Shown one piece after another: positions 17,894 through 27,622 of a stretch of 64,000 nucleotides of DNA (the stretch's first letter is position 1; each line of letters begins with the position of its first letter). The translations under genes were made by a program, and so were the position numbers. This DNA comes from Bradyrhizobium tropiciagri (lineage in GTDB: Bacteria; Pseudomonadota; Alphaproteobacteria; Rhizobiales; Xanthobacteraceae), in the NCBI RefSeq assembly GCF_001189845.1, contig NZ_LFLZ01000046.1, forward strand, positions 1 through 64,000. The letters run 5' to 3'. Below the pieces are notes generated by a model that did not search any database, was not told the origin of the DNA, and worked only from the letters and a program-made list of their open reading frames with translations.

Positions 17894-19570
17894 TCAGCGG
17901 ATCACGACGAACAGTCCGGCCCGGCGCGCTGCAGTGGATCGGCTCGCGGAGACATGCGTCCTTGCCCTCGCCAACATCGTTGCGAGACTTGAAGCAGCAC
18001 TGCCCGGCTCGCGAAGCGGCGCCACCAGGAATGCAACGAGGTTTCGCCTGACGCCTGGAATTCCGAACAAGCTCGATTGAATGGAAATTTCGCGCCTGAC
18101 ATAGTGTCCGGCCTGCGCCGCCATCCGCTCAGTCCACTCAACGCAATCATCTTGGTCATCGAAGCAGAGCGCAGCCCAGCCGCGCTCCGGCGTCACCTGG
18201 CGAGGCAATGCCAATGAATACTGGTGGGCGAAGGGATTGCCATAGTATGGGTGATCGGAGCTGTAGAACGCCACCGCAAGCCCGAGGCTATCGTTGCCTC
18301 CGACGATCGACAGGGGCGTCCCCATCTCCTCGTGCCATAGGCGGGTGAGTTTGTCCGCCGCCTGGTGATAAAAGCTTCGTCCCTCCTCATAGCCGTGGCT
18401 GTTGCGGTAGAGCGCATGGATCGGGGCCGCGATCACGGCGGCAACGATCGCTATCCCTGCAACGAGGAGCGCGGCATTGACCGTGTAGAAGCGCTCGATC
18501 CGGTAGCGGGTGCTGCAAACAATCGGCACGGCAAGCAGGAACAATCCCTGCAGCGCCCATAGCGACGGCAAGTCGGTGCAGAGGAATATCGAGGTGGTGA
18601 AAGGAAGCACGATCGTGCCGATCGCGACGTGCCAGAGCAGTTGCAGGTTTGGGTCCGACGCCGCCATATCGCGAGACAGGCGCCTTATTCGATAGCCCGC
18701 GATCATCACCCACGTCGCGGCGGACAGACTCACTGCCGCAGCAAGGCCCAGCAGGAAATTGGCGGCGTCTTGCAAAGACGTCACGAAATCGGCCCGCACA
18801 TGGGTCGCTGCATAGTAGACGGGCTCCGCGCCTGTCTCGGCCAGCCATTGCAGGTGCGGAAACAGCGCGAGCAGCCCGGCCGCGGTGGAGATCCAGGGCG
18901 AACTGGAGGTGAAGTAGGCGCGCCGCAACGGATGAACCATTGCCGACAACGCGAAGCTCGCGACCAGAAAGATGGAATAGTATTTGCCCAACATGGCAAG
19001 CGAGGCCGTCAGACCTGCGGCAATCGCCCAGAGTGGCGCCCTGGTTTCAAAGGCGCGGAGGAAGCAATAGGTCGCAAGCGGCCAGACCGCGAGCAACACC
19101 GCGTTGGCGTTGAAGCGCTGCGCGTGAAACTGATACGCCGGGGTCAGCATGAGCAGGAGCAGCACGAGCAGGCGCTTGTGCCCACCGACAAACCGCCTTG
19201 CGATCAGGTCGACGAACCACAATGCCAGCGCAGCATTCGTCATCGCCATCAATTGCAACGACCAGTCGGTCAGCGGAAAGACCGAGGTCCACGCGCCGGT
19301 CACCCATCCCATCAACGGCGGGTGTTTGGGATAACCCCACGCGAAATGCCGTCCATACGTCCAGGTCTCCAGCACGTCAGGATGCAGGCCAGCGCCGTGA
19401 TAGGCGACTGACAGATACAGCGTCCAGATGCCGACGAAGCCGGCGAGCAGCAGTGGTACCGACCACCCTGCTTCGACCCCTTCCAGCCACTGGTTGAACG
19501 GGCGGCGCCAACGTGCCGGATCGCGATCCGACCGCTTGGCCATCGCCGACAACGCAAAATCTATCGGCAT
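17894..19570 (-). CDS. GT39/ArnT-like membrane glycosyltransferase
   Basis: A 558-residue polytopic membrane protein of the dolichyl-phosphate-mannose/ArnT-like superfamily. The first loop carries an acidic motif in GAGLHPDVLETWTYGRHFAWGYPKHPPLMGW, followed by about 10 helices and a soluble C-terminal domain. The HPPL segment matches the family. It would transfer a sugar from a polyprenyl-phosphate carrier outside the cytoplasmic membrane. It is the second enzyme of this class within 5 kb, although its sequence is quite unlike the one at 13397-14854. The acceptor is unknown. A Met at 19543 is an alternative start. Confidence 0.8.
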   Translation of the reverse strand: MPIDFALSAMAKRSDRDPARWRRPFNQWLEGVEAGWSVPLLLAGFVGIWTLYLSVAYHGAGLHPDVLETWTYGRHFAWGYPKHPPLMGWVTGAWTSVFPLTDWSLQLMAMTNAALALWFVDLIARRFVGGHKRLLVLLLLMLTPAYQFHAQRFNANAVLLAVWPLATYCFLRAFETRAPLWAIAAGLTASLAMLGKYYSIFLVASFALSAMVHPLRRAYFTSSSPWISTAAGLLALFPHLQWLAETGAEPVYYAATHVRADFVTSLQDAANFLLGLAAAVSLSAATWVMIAGYRIRRLSRDMAASDPNLQLLWHVAIGTIVLPFTTSIFLCTDLPSLWALQGLFLLAVPIVCSTRYRIERFYTVNAALLVAGIAIVAAVIAAPIHALYRNSHGYEEGRSFYHQAADKLTRLWHEEMGTPLSIVGGNDSLGLAVAFYSSDHPYYGNPFAHQYSLALPRQVTPERGWAALCFDDQDDCVEWTERMAAQAGHYVRREISIQSSLFGIPGVRRNLVAFLVAPLREPGSAASSLATMLARARTHVSASRSTAARRAGLFVVIR

Positions 19571-20246
19571 GAAGCCTTCGTTTTCATATCGCGAACGCCA
19601 GTCGGCGCTTCCATCGACATGCTCTTCACAGCCAGCATTACGACAGCCTGACGCGGCTCAGCTCACGTCTCCCGAGTGCCCTCGCCAACGCTGATGGCGG
19701 TCATGCGCCGGTAATGCTGATCGATGCCTCTGGCGGATCAATCCCGTCGAGGAGATCCGCATGCAAAGACTCGCCATCATGATGATCATGACGCTGATTG
19801 GCTTTGGGGTGCTTGGTGCTCGAAGCCGGCGCCGGTTACGGGGCAGCAGTGGCCGCAGGGGTCATTGAGCTTTGCCGATCGTTAGCCGCGGCGGCGATTG
19901 CGCGCACTCCGGCCGATGCCGCATGACACCCACGATGCGCCTATCAACTGTGTCGAAGCACTCCTGCTCGGCATAACACGATCTGGCTGCCCCTGAAGCC
20001 GAGCCGAAGAAGGGATTGAGCTCGATCGACGGAGCTTTGGCGCCCATCCCGACGGGTCTTTCCGAGGGCAGCCAATCGGGCGGCGACCTGATCGCTTCCG
20101 GCATCAAAAAACCCGACGGAATCGTCAAGAAAACGCCAATCACATCAACGTATTGAGATGAAATATCGCACTTTTCCGACCAGCCGTAATCTTCTGGTAA
20201 TCCGTCCGTAATGGTAGAAGCCGTGTCTCATGCTTGGGAGAATGCG
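19571..20246. other. Gene-poor stretch with possible gene remnants
   Basis: No confident gene. An ATG at 19761 with an excellent GAGGAG site opens a hydrophobic leader (MQRLAIMMIMTLIGFGVLG), but the frame ends at 19868 in Arg-rich sequence. Downstream in the same orientation, coding-like sequence GLSSIDGALAPIPTGLSEG runs to about 20157. This suggests a decayed small exported protein. A 93-residue frame on the opposite strand (19862-20143) has no recognisable feature. Confidence 0.35.
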
Positions 20247-20918
20247 GTGCGAGTTCTGGTCGTGGAGGATGACCCTCAGCTTGGGCCATGGCTGCGGGAT
20301 ACTCTGGGAACGGCCTTCGGCTCGTCTGATATGGTCACAACGCTCGAGGAAGGCCGGGCCGCGATTGCCGTCCGGAATTTTGAACTCGTGGTAATCGACC
20401 GCGGACTACCGGATGGCGATGGCCTGGCCCTGCTGCGCGACCTGAAGCAACAGAAGCCGAGCCCCGCGACGATTGTGCTGACGGCACTTGATGATCCCGT
20501 CGATATTGCACGCGCCCTCGACGACGGGGCGGACGATTATGTGGCGAAGCCATTTGAACCGATCGAGCTGGTCGCAAGAGCAAAGGCCGTGCTCCGGCGT
20601 CTGTTCCTGGATCGAGGGGCGGTCGTTCGCATCGGCAATCTGAGCTACGACGTCCTCAATCGCGAGGTCTGCGTCGATCACCAGCCGATCGTCGTCCCGC
20701 GGCGCGAGCTGGCAATCCTGGAAGCCATGGTGCGACGGATCGGGCGCGTGGTCCTGCGCGAGACCCTTGAAGTTGCGGCCTATGATTTTGACGACGAGAT
20801 TCAATCGAACGCGATCGAGGCGCATGTTTCGCGGCTGCGCCGACGGCTCCGTGCGGCCAACTGCAGGATCGTCATCAAACCGGTCCGTGGCCTCGGCTAT
20901 CTGTTGAGTGGTGAATGA
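20247..20918 (+). CDS. OmpR-family response regulator
   Basis: A 223-residue two-component regulator. The receiver domain (1-115) begins RVLVVEDD, carries the phospho-acceptor Asp51 in VVIDRGLPDGDG and the conserved Lys101 in YVAKPFEP. The C-terminal winged helix (about 125-220) has the OmpR pattern ending VSRLRRRLRAANCRIVIKPVRGLGYLL. The GTG at 20247 is chosen because GGGAG lies at ideal spacing and the protein then starts exactly at the receiver. The longer ATG start at 20211 adds 12 unusual residues. Its stop overlaps the kinase start by 4 bp. Confidence 0.9.
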   Translation: MRVLVVEDDPQLGPWLRDTLGTAFGSSDMVTTLEEGRAAIAVRNFELVVIDRGLPDGDGLALLRDLKQQKPSPATIVLTALDDPVDIARALDDGADDYVAKPFEPIELVARAKAVLRRLFLDRGAVVRIGNLSYDVLNREVCVDHQPIVVPRRELAILEAMVRRIGRVVLRETLEVAAYDFDDEIQSNAIEAHVSRLRRRLRAANCRIVIKPVRGLGYLLSGE

Positions 20919-22341
20919 TGATGTCCAAGTGGCAAGCGCTCAAGCGCATCCATCGCTCGATTGCGGTGCTGTCCGCGACGCTGATCGGTGCGGTGACGAC
21001 CATCATGCTGCTCTGCGCGGCAGCCTTGCTGATCCGGTTTGGCGGCGACGACGACGGTACCTGGGCCGCGGCTGACGTCGCCGACGCCTTGAAAGCAGCC
21101 GTCACACGCAACGAGGCGGGTCAGCTGGCCCTCAAGCACACCTCGCGGCTGGAGGAGATCACCCGCAATTTTCCGACATTCTGGTATGTCTCTCCGACAA
21201 GAGTGGCGAGGTCAGCTACGGCCCGGTGCCGAAATGGCGTCCGCAAAAGACGCTGGCGTCACGTGACGGGACGAGTTTCCTCGCCTATGCGATCGACGGC
21301 GAAACCACCAAGCTGAAGAAGATGGCCGGCGTCCGAAACACGCCGGTGGGCGAGGTATGGATCGAAACCGGTGGCGTGGCCTATACGGCAACGCAACTGA
21401 CGGTCGGAACGCTCACCGATGCGACGATCGTTGCGCTCCCCATCATCCTCGTCCTCGCAGCGACGGCGTTCACTGCCATGGTTTTCGTGCCGACGCTCAT
21501 CGCGCGTCCCGTTCGGGCCGTCGCTGCGGCCGCCGAAATGATCGACGGGGTTTCAGATGGCCGACGACTGCCGGAAGACAATGCGCCATCCGAGCTGTTG
21601 CCTCTCGTCATGGCCTTCAATCGCGCGCTGTCGCGGATAGACACCGCTTCGAAAGCGCAGCGAAATTTCCTGTCGAATGCGGCACATGAACTTCGGACAC
21701 CCTTGACCAATGCGCGCACCATACTCGAGCAGGTCGAGGACGCTCCGTTGCGTACCAAGCTGATAGCCGAGAACCAGAAGCTGTCGTCGATCGTCACCAT
21801 GTTGCTGCAGTTGGCGCGCATCTCGGCCGAACCTGCCGAGCTGATCGACATGGATCTTGCTGCGCTCGCGCGCAGGGTGGCAGCCGAACATGTGCCGATG
21901 GCGTTGAAGAACGGAAGCGATGTCGAATTCACCGAGCCGCGTCACCCGGTCCGGGTGCGCGGCTCGGAAACCGCGATCGGCGTTGCACTCTCGAATCTGA
22001 TCCGAAACGCCGTGACGCATGGAAGCGCCGGCGGCTCCGTGCTCATCAAGGTCGAAGCGCCGGCGCGGTTGAGCGTTGTTGACTTCGGATCCGGTCTGCA
22101 GCTTGGCCAGCCCGAACGTCTACTCGAACCGTTCAAGCGTGGAAACACCGGCGCGGAAGGGACTGGGCTCGGGCTTTCGATCGTTTCCCAGGTGATGACC
22201 ACCCATAACGGCAGTGTTTCCCTCCGCGATACGCCGGGAGGCGGCACCACGGTCGAACTGAACTTTCCGGCCCTTCCCTGTCAGCCGTCCGAGCTGCCGC
22301 AGGGCAGAAAGGCCGCCCACGCCGTGACCGACGCCGCCTGA
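20915..22341 (+). pseudogene. Sensor histidine kinase, split by a -1 frameshift
   Basis: The partner of the response regulator. The first frame gives membrane helix 1 (about residues 17-41) and the start of the periplasmic sensor. It loses sense at 21169-21172, where the run TTTT would need to be TTTTT. One frame over, the protein continues as FSDILVCLSDKSGEVSYGPVPKW, then the rest of the sensor, membrane helix 2, a HAMP-like region, the HisKA box (NFLSNAAHELRTPL, phospho-His codon near 21685), and the ATPase (NLIRNAVTHG, GTGLGLSIV). All domains are intact apart from the one-base loss. A sequencing error in a homopolymer is likely. Confidence 0.85.
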
Positions 22342-22349
22342 AGCAACTT

Positions 22350-22377
22350 CCCCCGCCTCGCACAAGCGAGGCGGGGG
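22350..22377. terminator. Strong hairpin after the two-component operon
   Basis: CCCCCGCCTCGC and GCGAGGCGGGGG are perfect 12-bp arms with an ACAA loop, 9 bp beyond the kinase stop. It lies between convergent genes and can serve both. Confidence 0.75.
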
Positions 22378-22426
22378 AGCGAGGGAGAACGGCTGACACC
22401 GCCTTGCCTTCATAGGCGCGCCGCGA

Positions 22427-22861
22427 TCAGGCAGTGGCTGCGGCGGATTGCTTCGTCGCGGCCTCGACGTCCATCCACATCACTTCCCAGATGTGACCAT
22501 CGGGATCCTCGAAGCTGCGGCCGTACATGAAGCCGTAGTCCTGCTTCGGCGACGGATCGGCGGTGCCGCCGGCGCCCTTCGCCTTGGTCACGTAGCCGTC
22601 GACGACGTCGCGGTTATCGGCGGAGAGGCAGACCAGCACTTCGCTGGTGGTCTTGGCGTCGGCGATCTTTTTCGGCGTAAACTGGCGGAATTTGTCATGG
22701 GTCAGCAGCATGACGAAGATCGTCTCCGAGATCACCATGCAGGAGGCGGTGTCGTCGGAGAATTGCGGGTTCTTGGTCGCGCCGATCGCCTCATAGAACG
22801 CAGTGGCATGGGCGAGATTGCTGACCGGCAGGTTGACGAAGATCATTTTGGGATTGGCCAC
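22427..22861 (-). CDS. VOC-family (glyoxalase-like) protein
   Basis: A 144-residue single-unit vicinal-oxygen-chelate protein: MIFVNLPVSNLAHATAFYEAIGATKNPQFSDDTASCMVIS at the N-terminus and SFEDPDGHIWEVMWMD at the C-terminus, the classic beta-alpha-beta-beta-beta halves. It resembles the glyoxalase/bleomycin-resistance branch often annotated as lactoylglutathione lyase-like, with no firm substrate. The GTG at 22861 has GGAG at good spacing. An upstream ATG at 22924 would add a leader with no family match. Confidence 0.82.
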   Translation of the reverse strand: MANPKMIFVNLPVSNLAHATAFYEAIGATKNPQFSDDTASCMVISETIFVMLLTHDKFRQFTPKKIADAKTTSEVLVCLSADNRDVVDGYVTKAKGAGGTADPSPKQDYGFMYGRSFEDPDGHIWEVMWMDVEAATKQSAAATA

Positions 22862-22966
22862 GAGAAGCACTCCAATTGGCGGGGTTGTGGTCCGAGGACG
22901 AACCGCATAGCCGCTTCCCGACATCGCCGCGCAAATTTTTCTTGCGGCGTCGTGCCGCAGGCCGCC

Positions 22967-23979
22967 TCAGGTCACGATCGGCGTCGGCATGGTCAGAAAT
23001 GCCCGCGTCACATGCCAGAACAGCTCGCGATTGGTGGCCAGGGCCACCGAATGGGCGGTGCCGGGCAGGATGATGAACTGCCGGTCGCCATTCGGCAGCT
23101 TGTTGAAGAACTCCTCGAGATCGGGCACCGCCGCGATCCCGTCATATTCGCCGCGGACCAGCAGCACCGGCGCCAGCACCTTCTCCGGATGCACCACCGG
23201 CAAATTGGCGATCATGTCGAGATAGGTGCCGGTCGGGATCTGATCGCCGAACTGCATCTCGACATCGGCCAGCGCCTCGATCACGGCCGGGTCCGACGTG
23301 CCGGGCCGGTCGCGGGTCGCAATCGAGCGGATCATGTCGCGGTCGCGCTTGCGCATGTTGTGGCTGCGGTAATAGGCGAGCTGCTCGGCGCGCTTTGCCA
23401 GTGTCGGCGAACCCTCGCCTTTATATGTGAAGGCGGCGAACACCAGCCGCCGATCCGCTCGGGCGCCGCCATCGCGAAGGCGCCGGCCCGCAGCGCGCCG
23501 GAGGATTCGCCGATAAAGTGATATCGCCTCTCGCCGGTCTCGCGCGCGATCACCTCGACCGCCGCCTTCAGGTCCTCGACGCCGCTCGCGATGTCAGCAT
23601 TATCAGACGTGCGGCCCGACTTGCCGTAGTTCTCGTGATCCATGGTCCAGCAATCGAAGCCGTAGCGCGCGAACACATTGAGCAGCGAGTACTCGCCCTT
23701 GCCCGGCACCGTGAGGTCGAACACCCTCGATGTCACCGACGAGCCGTGGACGAAGAACACCACGGGTCGCGCCGGCTCGCCCGGCTTCGGCGCGCCGATC
23801 CGCTTGCGGAACATCCACAAGGGGACGTCACCCTTCTTCGCCCAGTATTCGTTGCTCCATATTTCTCCCTCAGTGGGAACGGCCATCGCAGCCTGCGCAG
23901 GCGCTGCGCCGAGCACTCCGGCGGTTGCAACCCCAATGCCCTTGATGATGGTGCGCCGCGAATGGTCCGAATGCATCAT
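22967..23979 (-). pseudogene. Exported alpha/beta hydrolase, split by a -1 frameshift
   Basis: Starts at 23979 (GGGGAGG upstream) with a twin-arginine signal, SRRTIIKGIGVATAGVLGA. The oxyanion segment VVFFVHGSS and the nucleophile elbow GESSG are intact. The frame then breaks at about 23445: the genome reads GGCGGCTGG, whereas GGCGGCCTGG would restore MAAPERIGGLVFAAFTYKGEG and the remaining 158 residues. Those include the acid loop LLVRGEYDGIAAV and the catalytic histidine in LPGTAHSV. The fold is complete but for one base, so this is either a fresh pseudogene or a sequence error. The substrate, probably an ester, is unknown. Confidence 0.82.
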
Positions 23980-24048
23980 GGCTGGCCTCCCCTTCGGAAC
24001 AACGGGGCTTCGTTCGGCCTCGTGTTGTGCAATGCTAGCATCTACAAC

Positions 24049-24132
24049 CGTCATTGCGAGCGCAAGCGAAGCAATCCATGGCGCCGCTTGCGGAAGCGTG
24101 GATTGCTTCGTCGCTGCGCTCCTCGCAATGAC
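24049..24132. repeat. Palindromic intergenic repeat, family C
   Basis: Starts CGTCATTGCGAGCGCAAGCG and ends CGCTCCTCGCAATGACG. It lies in the divergent space between the exported hydrolase and the amidohydrolase. Confidence 0.85.
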
Positions 24133-24256
24133 GGCGACGGTGATGCACGATTTTGTGAACGTCGGTCGCGGCATTCTGCGCGGACGACGGAGGGACTTGG
24201 TCCTAGTCTCCGCCGCGGTTCGACCGGAAAAATCCGGCGAGAAGCGGGAGCGAAGA

Positions 24257-25783
24257 ATGAGCAGCAATCTCACCGACGAAGAACTTGCCGCCTTGATGCC
24301 CTCGGAACTGTGCCAGCACCAGACGCCGATCCCGACCCAGATCGTCTCCAGCGACGAGTTCTATCCCGACCCACAGAACGAACGGCAGCGCGAAGTCGAG
24401 GCGCGGCTGCTCGCGATGGCCGACGATCTCGGCGGCAAGCAGGGCCTCGATCGCCGCAAATTCTTCCAGACCGCCGCCGGCATGGCCGCTTCCTTCGTCG
24501 CGATGAACCAGGTCTACGGGGAGCTGTTCGACGTGACGCCGGCGGAAGCCGCAACGCCCGCGATGGCGCAAGAGCGCGCCAACGGACTGAAGGATCAGTT
24601 CATCATGGACATGCACACGCATTTCCTGCGCGACGACACCCGCATCATGGGCTTTGTGGAAATGCGCAAGGCGGTCGGCAAGGCCGGCTGGAATAAGGAG
24701 CTCAAAGATCACGAGCAGACCATCGAGGATCTGAAGTTCAACAACTACAAGAAGGAGATGTTTCTCGATTCCGACACCAAGATCGCGCTGATCTCCTCGG
24801 CGCCGTCGGATATCGAGCAGGACTGGTTCCTGACCAACGAGCAGATGGCTGACGCGCGCAAGAAGATGAACGACGAGGCCGGCTCGCGCCGCGTGTTCTG
24901 CCACGCAATCTTCACGCCCGGGCAGCCCGGCTGGCTCGACAAGCTCGATGCTGCCTTGGCCTTGAAGCCGGAATCCTGCAAGGGCTACACGATCGGCGAC
25001 AACACCCACAAGGAGATCAGCCGCTACCCCTGGCGGCTGGACGACGAGAAGGTTGCCTACAAGGGCTATGAGAAGATGGTGAAGGCGGGCATCAAGAATG
25101 TCTGCGTCCACAAGGGACTGTTCCCGCCCGGGATCGAGAAGCAATATCCGAATCTGCGCGGCTTCGCCGACGTTGCCGATGTCGGCCAGGCCGCCAAGGA
25201 CTGGCCGCAGCTCAATTTCATCATCTACCACTCGGCCTATCGCCATGTCGGCGGCGATCCCAGGGTCGCGCTCGCCGAGTTCGAGCGCACCGGCCGCATC
25301 ACCTGGACCTCCGATCTCGCCGACATCCCGGCGCAGTATGGCGTCAACAATGTCTATGGCGATGTCGGGCAGTTGTTCGCGACCACGCTGGTCGCAGAGC
25401 CCAATGTCTGCGCCGCGCTGATGGGCACCCTGATCAAGGGCCTCGGCGTCGACCACGTCTGCTGGGGCACCGACGCACTGTGGACCGGCGCGCCGCAATG
25501 GCAGATCGAGGGGCTGCGGCGGCTGGAGATCCCCGAAATGATGCAGAAGAAGTTCGGCTACGCGCCGCTTGGGCCGGCCGACGGGCCGGTGAAGACCGCG
25601 ATCTTCGGCGACAACAACGCACGGCTCTACAACATCCAGCCGAAGCGCGCGATGCTCGACATCAAGGGCGACCGCTTTGCGATGATGAAGGCGCAGTATG
25701 AAAAGGCCGGCCCCGAGCCGTCGCACACGCGCTACGGCTATGTGGTGCCGAACGGGTCGATCGATCACCGGGTGTTTGTGTGA
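24257..25783 (+). CDS. Amidohydrolase-family protein with internal Tat-like signal
   Basis: A 508-residue amidohydrolase-2 type TIM-barrel enzyme. Metal ligands are recognisable: DMHTHF (HxH) opening the barrel, HSAYRHVGG, and the Asp in WGTDALW. Ahead of the catalytic domain is an unusual ~70-residue leader, then LDRRKFFQTAAGMAASFV. That stretch looks like a Tat motif but lies about 73 residues from the ATG, far from the usual position. Either the real start is further in or the motif is a remnant. The start at 24257 has GGGAGCGAAGA upstream. Family members decarboxylate or hydrolyse aromatic and cyclic acids. The substrate here is unknown. Confidence 0.82.
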   Translation: MSSNLTDEELAALMPSELCQHQTPIPTQIVSSDEFYPDPQNERQREVEARLLAMADDLGGKQGLDRRKFFQTAAGMAASFVAMNQVYGELFDVTPAEAATPAMAQERANGLKDQFIMDMHTHFLRDDTRIMGFVEMRKAVGKAGWNKELKDHEQTIEDLKFNNYKKEMFLDSDTKIALISSAPSDIEQDWFLTNEQMADARKKMNDEAGSRRVFCHAIFTPGQPGWLDKLDAALALKPESCKGYTIGDNTHKEISRYPWRLDDEKVAYKGYEKMVKAGIKNVCVHKGLFPPGIEKQYPNLRGFADVADVGQAAKDWPQLNFIIYHSAYRHVGGDPRVALAEFERTGRITWTSDLADIPAQYGVNNVYGDVGQLFATTLVAEPNVCAALMGTLIKGLGVDHVCWGTDALWTGAPQWQIEGLRRLEIPEMMQKKFGYAPLGPADGPVKTAIFGDNNARLYNIQPKRAMLDIKGDRFAMMKAQYEKAGPEPSHTRYGYVVPNGSIDHRVFV

Positions 25784-25794
25784 CGCTCTAGCCC

Positions 25795-25881
25795 CGTCAT
25801 TGCGAGGAGCGACAGCGACGAAGCAATCCATTCATCCGCATGCGCGGAAAGATGGATTGCTTCGCTTCGCTCGCAATGACG
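25795..25881. repeat. Palindromic intergenic repeat, family C
   Basis: Starts CGTCATTGCGAGGAGCGACA and ends TCGCTCGCAATGACG. It sits 11 bp after the amidohydrolase stop, between convergent genes. Confidence 0.85.
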
Positions 25882-25894
25882 CGCAGCCGGAGGT

Positions 25895-26632
25895 TCACCT
25901 TCCCGTAAATCTCGGCTTGCGCTTCTCGCTGAAGGCCTTGACGCCTTCCTTGAGATCATCGCTGTCCCTGACTTCGTCGAGCAACCGCCGCACGTCGGCG
26001 ACCGTCTCCAGCGGCCCCTTCGGCATGGCTTCACGGGCGAGCTTCTTTAGCGCGCGGACCACCAGCGGCGCGTTGCCGGCGATCTTCGCGGCCATCTCCT
26101 GTGCCATCGCGATATGTTGTCCCTTTGCCACCACCTTGTTGACGAAACCGATCTGGTAGGCGCGCTCCGCCGACATCTCCTCGCCGACCAGAAGAAACTC
26201 CATCGCGATCTTGTGCGGCATCCGCGCCATCACCGACGAGACGCCACCCGCCGTGGTTCCGATCTTGCCCTCGGGATAAATGAAACGCGTCGTCTCCGAC
26301 GCCACGCACAAATCGGCCATCTGGACCAGCACGAAGGCCCCGCCGACCACCCAGCCAGACGTTGCCGCAACGACCGGCTTGTCCAGTTCGACGCCCAGAC
26401 CGGGGACCGCGTGCCACATATTGACCGGAAGGTCGGCCACATCGGCGCCGACCGAAAAATACTTCTCCTCCGAGGAAGCCAGCACCGCGACGCGATCGTC
26501 GCTGTCGCGAAAGCGCAGCCAGGCATCACGCAACTCGCTGCACAGCGCATTGTTCAGCGCATTGTGCTTTTCGCTGCGGGCCATCGTGATGGTGGCGACG
26601 TGATCCGCACTCTCGTAACGAACGAGCGTCAT
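25895..26632 (-). CDS. Enoyl-CoA hydratase/isomerase (crotonase) family protein
   Basis: A 245-residue crotonase-fold enzyme acting on acyl-CoA thioesters. Both acidic positions used by true hydratases appear to be occupied (Glu in YPEGKIG and Glu in KIAMEFLLVG), and the oxyanion-hole segments EEKYFSVGADVADL and SGWVVGGAFVLVQM are in place. That makes hydratase activity more likely than for the relative at 53674-54485. The ATG at 26632 with GGGAGG is preferred over the one at 26662. The downstream cupin gene lies beyond its 5' side, so it is probably expressed alone. Confidence 0.85.
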   Translation of the reverse strand: MTLVRYESADHVATITMARSEKHNALNNALCSELRDAWLRFRDSDDRVAVLASSEEKYFSVGADVADLPVNMWHAVPGLGVELDKPVVAATSGWVVGGAFVLVQMADLCVASETTRFIYPEGKIGTTAGGVSSVMARMPHKIAMEFLLVGEEMSAERAYQIGFVNKVVAKGQHIAMAQEMAAKIAGNAPLVVRALKKLAREAMPKGPLETVADVRRLLDEVRDSDDLKEGVKAFSEKRKPRFTGR

Positions 26633-26680
26633 GCTGGCCTCCCTGTTTTGTTGTTCTTTCAACGCGGCCTGGCCGCCTCG

Positions 26681-27205
26681 TCACTTCTTCTCGTCGGGAT
26701 GCCGGTGCACCGGATCGACCCACAGCACATTCTCCGGCTTCTCGACCGGCTCGATGTCGAGATTGATCGCGACCGCCTCGCCGTCGGAGCGCACCAGCAC
26801 GCATTCCAGCACCTCGTCGGGACTGGCATTGATCTCCTGATGCGGCACGTAGGGTGGCACGAAAATGAAATCGCCGGGGCCGGCTTCGGCGGTGAACTGC
26901 AGCTTCTCGCCCCAGCGCATCCGCGCCTTGCCCTTCACGACGTAGATGATGCTTTCGAGATGACCGTGATGATGCGCGCCGGTCTTGGCGTCCGGCTTGA
27001 TGCTGACGGTGCCCGCCCACAATTTCTGCGCGCCGACGCGGGCGAAATTGATCGCGGCCTTGCGGTCCATGCCGGCGGTCGACGGGACGTTCGGATCGAG
27101 CTGGTTGCCGGGAATCACGCGGACGCCGTCGTGCTTCCAGCGCTCGTCGTCGTGATGGTGATGACCGTGGTCATGAGAATGGGTGTGATCGTGGGAACCG
27201 CTCAT
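26681..27205 (-). CDS. Cupin-domain protein with His-rich N-terminus
   Basis: A 174-residue single-domain cupin. The N-terminal 25 residues are extremely His/Asp-rich (HDHTHSHDHGHHHHDD), a probable metal reservoir. The cupin motif 1 is TGAHHHGHLESIIYVVKGKARMRWG, giving the usual His, His and Glu ligands, and motif 2 is GDFIFVPPYVPHQEIN. It resembles uncharacterised bacterial cupins often placed next to catabolic genes. Its reaction is unknown. It ends 48 bp before the crotonase start and could form an operon with it. Confidence 0.8.
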   Translation of the reverse strand: MSGSHDHTHSHDHGHHHHDDERWKHDGVRVIPGNQLDPNVPSTAGMDRKAAINFARVGAQKLWAGTVSIKPDAKTGAHHHGHLESIIYVVKGKARMRWGEKLQFTAEAGPGDFIFVPPYVPHQEINASPDEVLECVLVRSDGEAVAINLDIEPVEKPENVLWVDPVHRHPDEKK

Positions 27206-27349
27206 CGTTCTTGCTTTCGTTGGTCGAGTTTCGTGCCTGGAACGCTACCGAAAAGCGCGCGCGCAGGCGAGCGCAAAATCGGAACATTGCCAATCGGAAC
27301 ATCGCGATGTCCCAGCGCGTTGCGTCAGCGTATTTCGAAGGAGTATTTC

Positions 27350-27565
27350 ATGACCAGCACGACCGACAAGATCAGGGGCAGGGCCAACGAGGCGATCGGC
27401 AGGCTCAGGCGGCGCATTGGCAAGGCCACCGGTTCTCCGGCGATGCAGGGCCGAGGCGCGATCCAGGAAGCCAAGGGTAAGGGGCAGAAGGCACTTGGCG
27501 GCGCCAAGCGTATCGTCAGAAATGCGCTCAAGAGAGCGACCTCAGCGGCCCATTGGCCTCGCTGA
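27350..27565 (+). CDS. CsbD-family small stress protein
   Basis: A 71-residue basic protein. TDKIRGRANEAIGRLRRRIGKATGS and GRGAIQEAKGKGQKALGGAKRIVRNA match the CsbD-like pattern of small, Gly/Ala/Lys-rich proteins induced by general stress in many bacteria. AAGGAG lies 7 bp before the ATG. It is transcribed alone, between two minus-strand genes. The molecular function of the family is not known. Confidence 0.85.
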   Translation: MTSTTDKIRGRANEAIGRLRRRIGKATGSPAMQGRGAIQEAKGKGQKALGGAKRIVRNALKRATSAAHWPR

Positions 27566-27622
27566 ACGACAGACAAGACGGCCGGCCGATCGGGCCCGCT
27601 GTTCGAGCATGTGCGACGCGCG

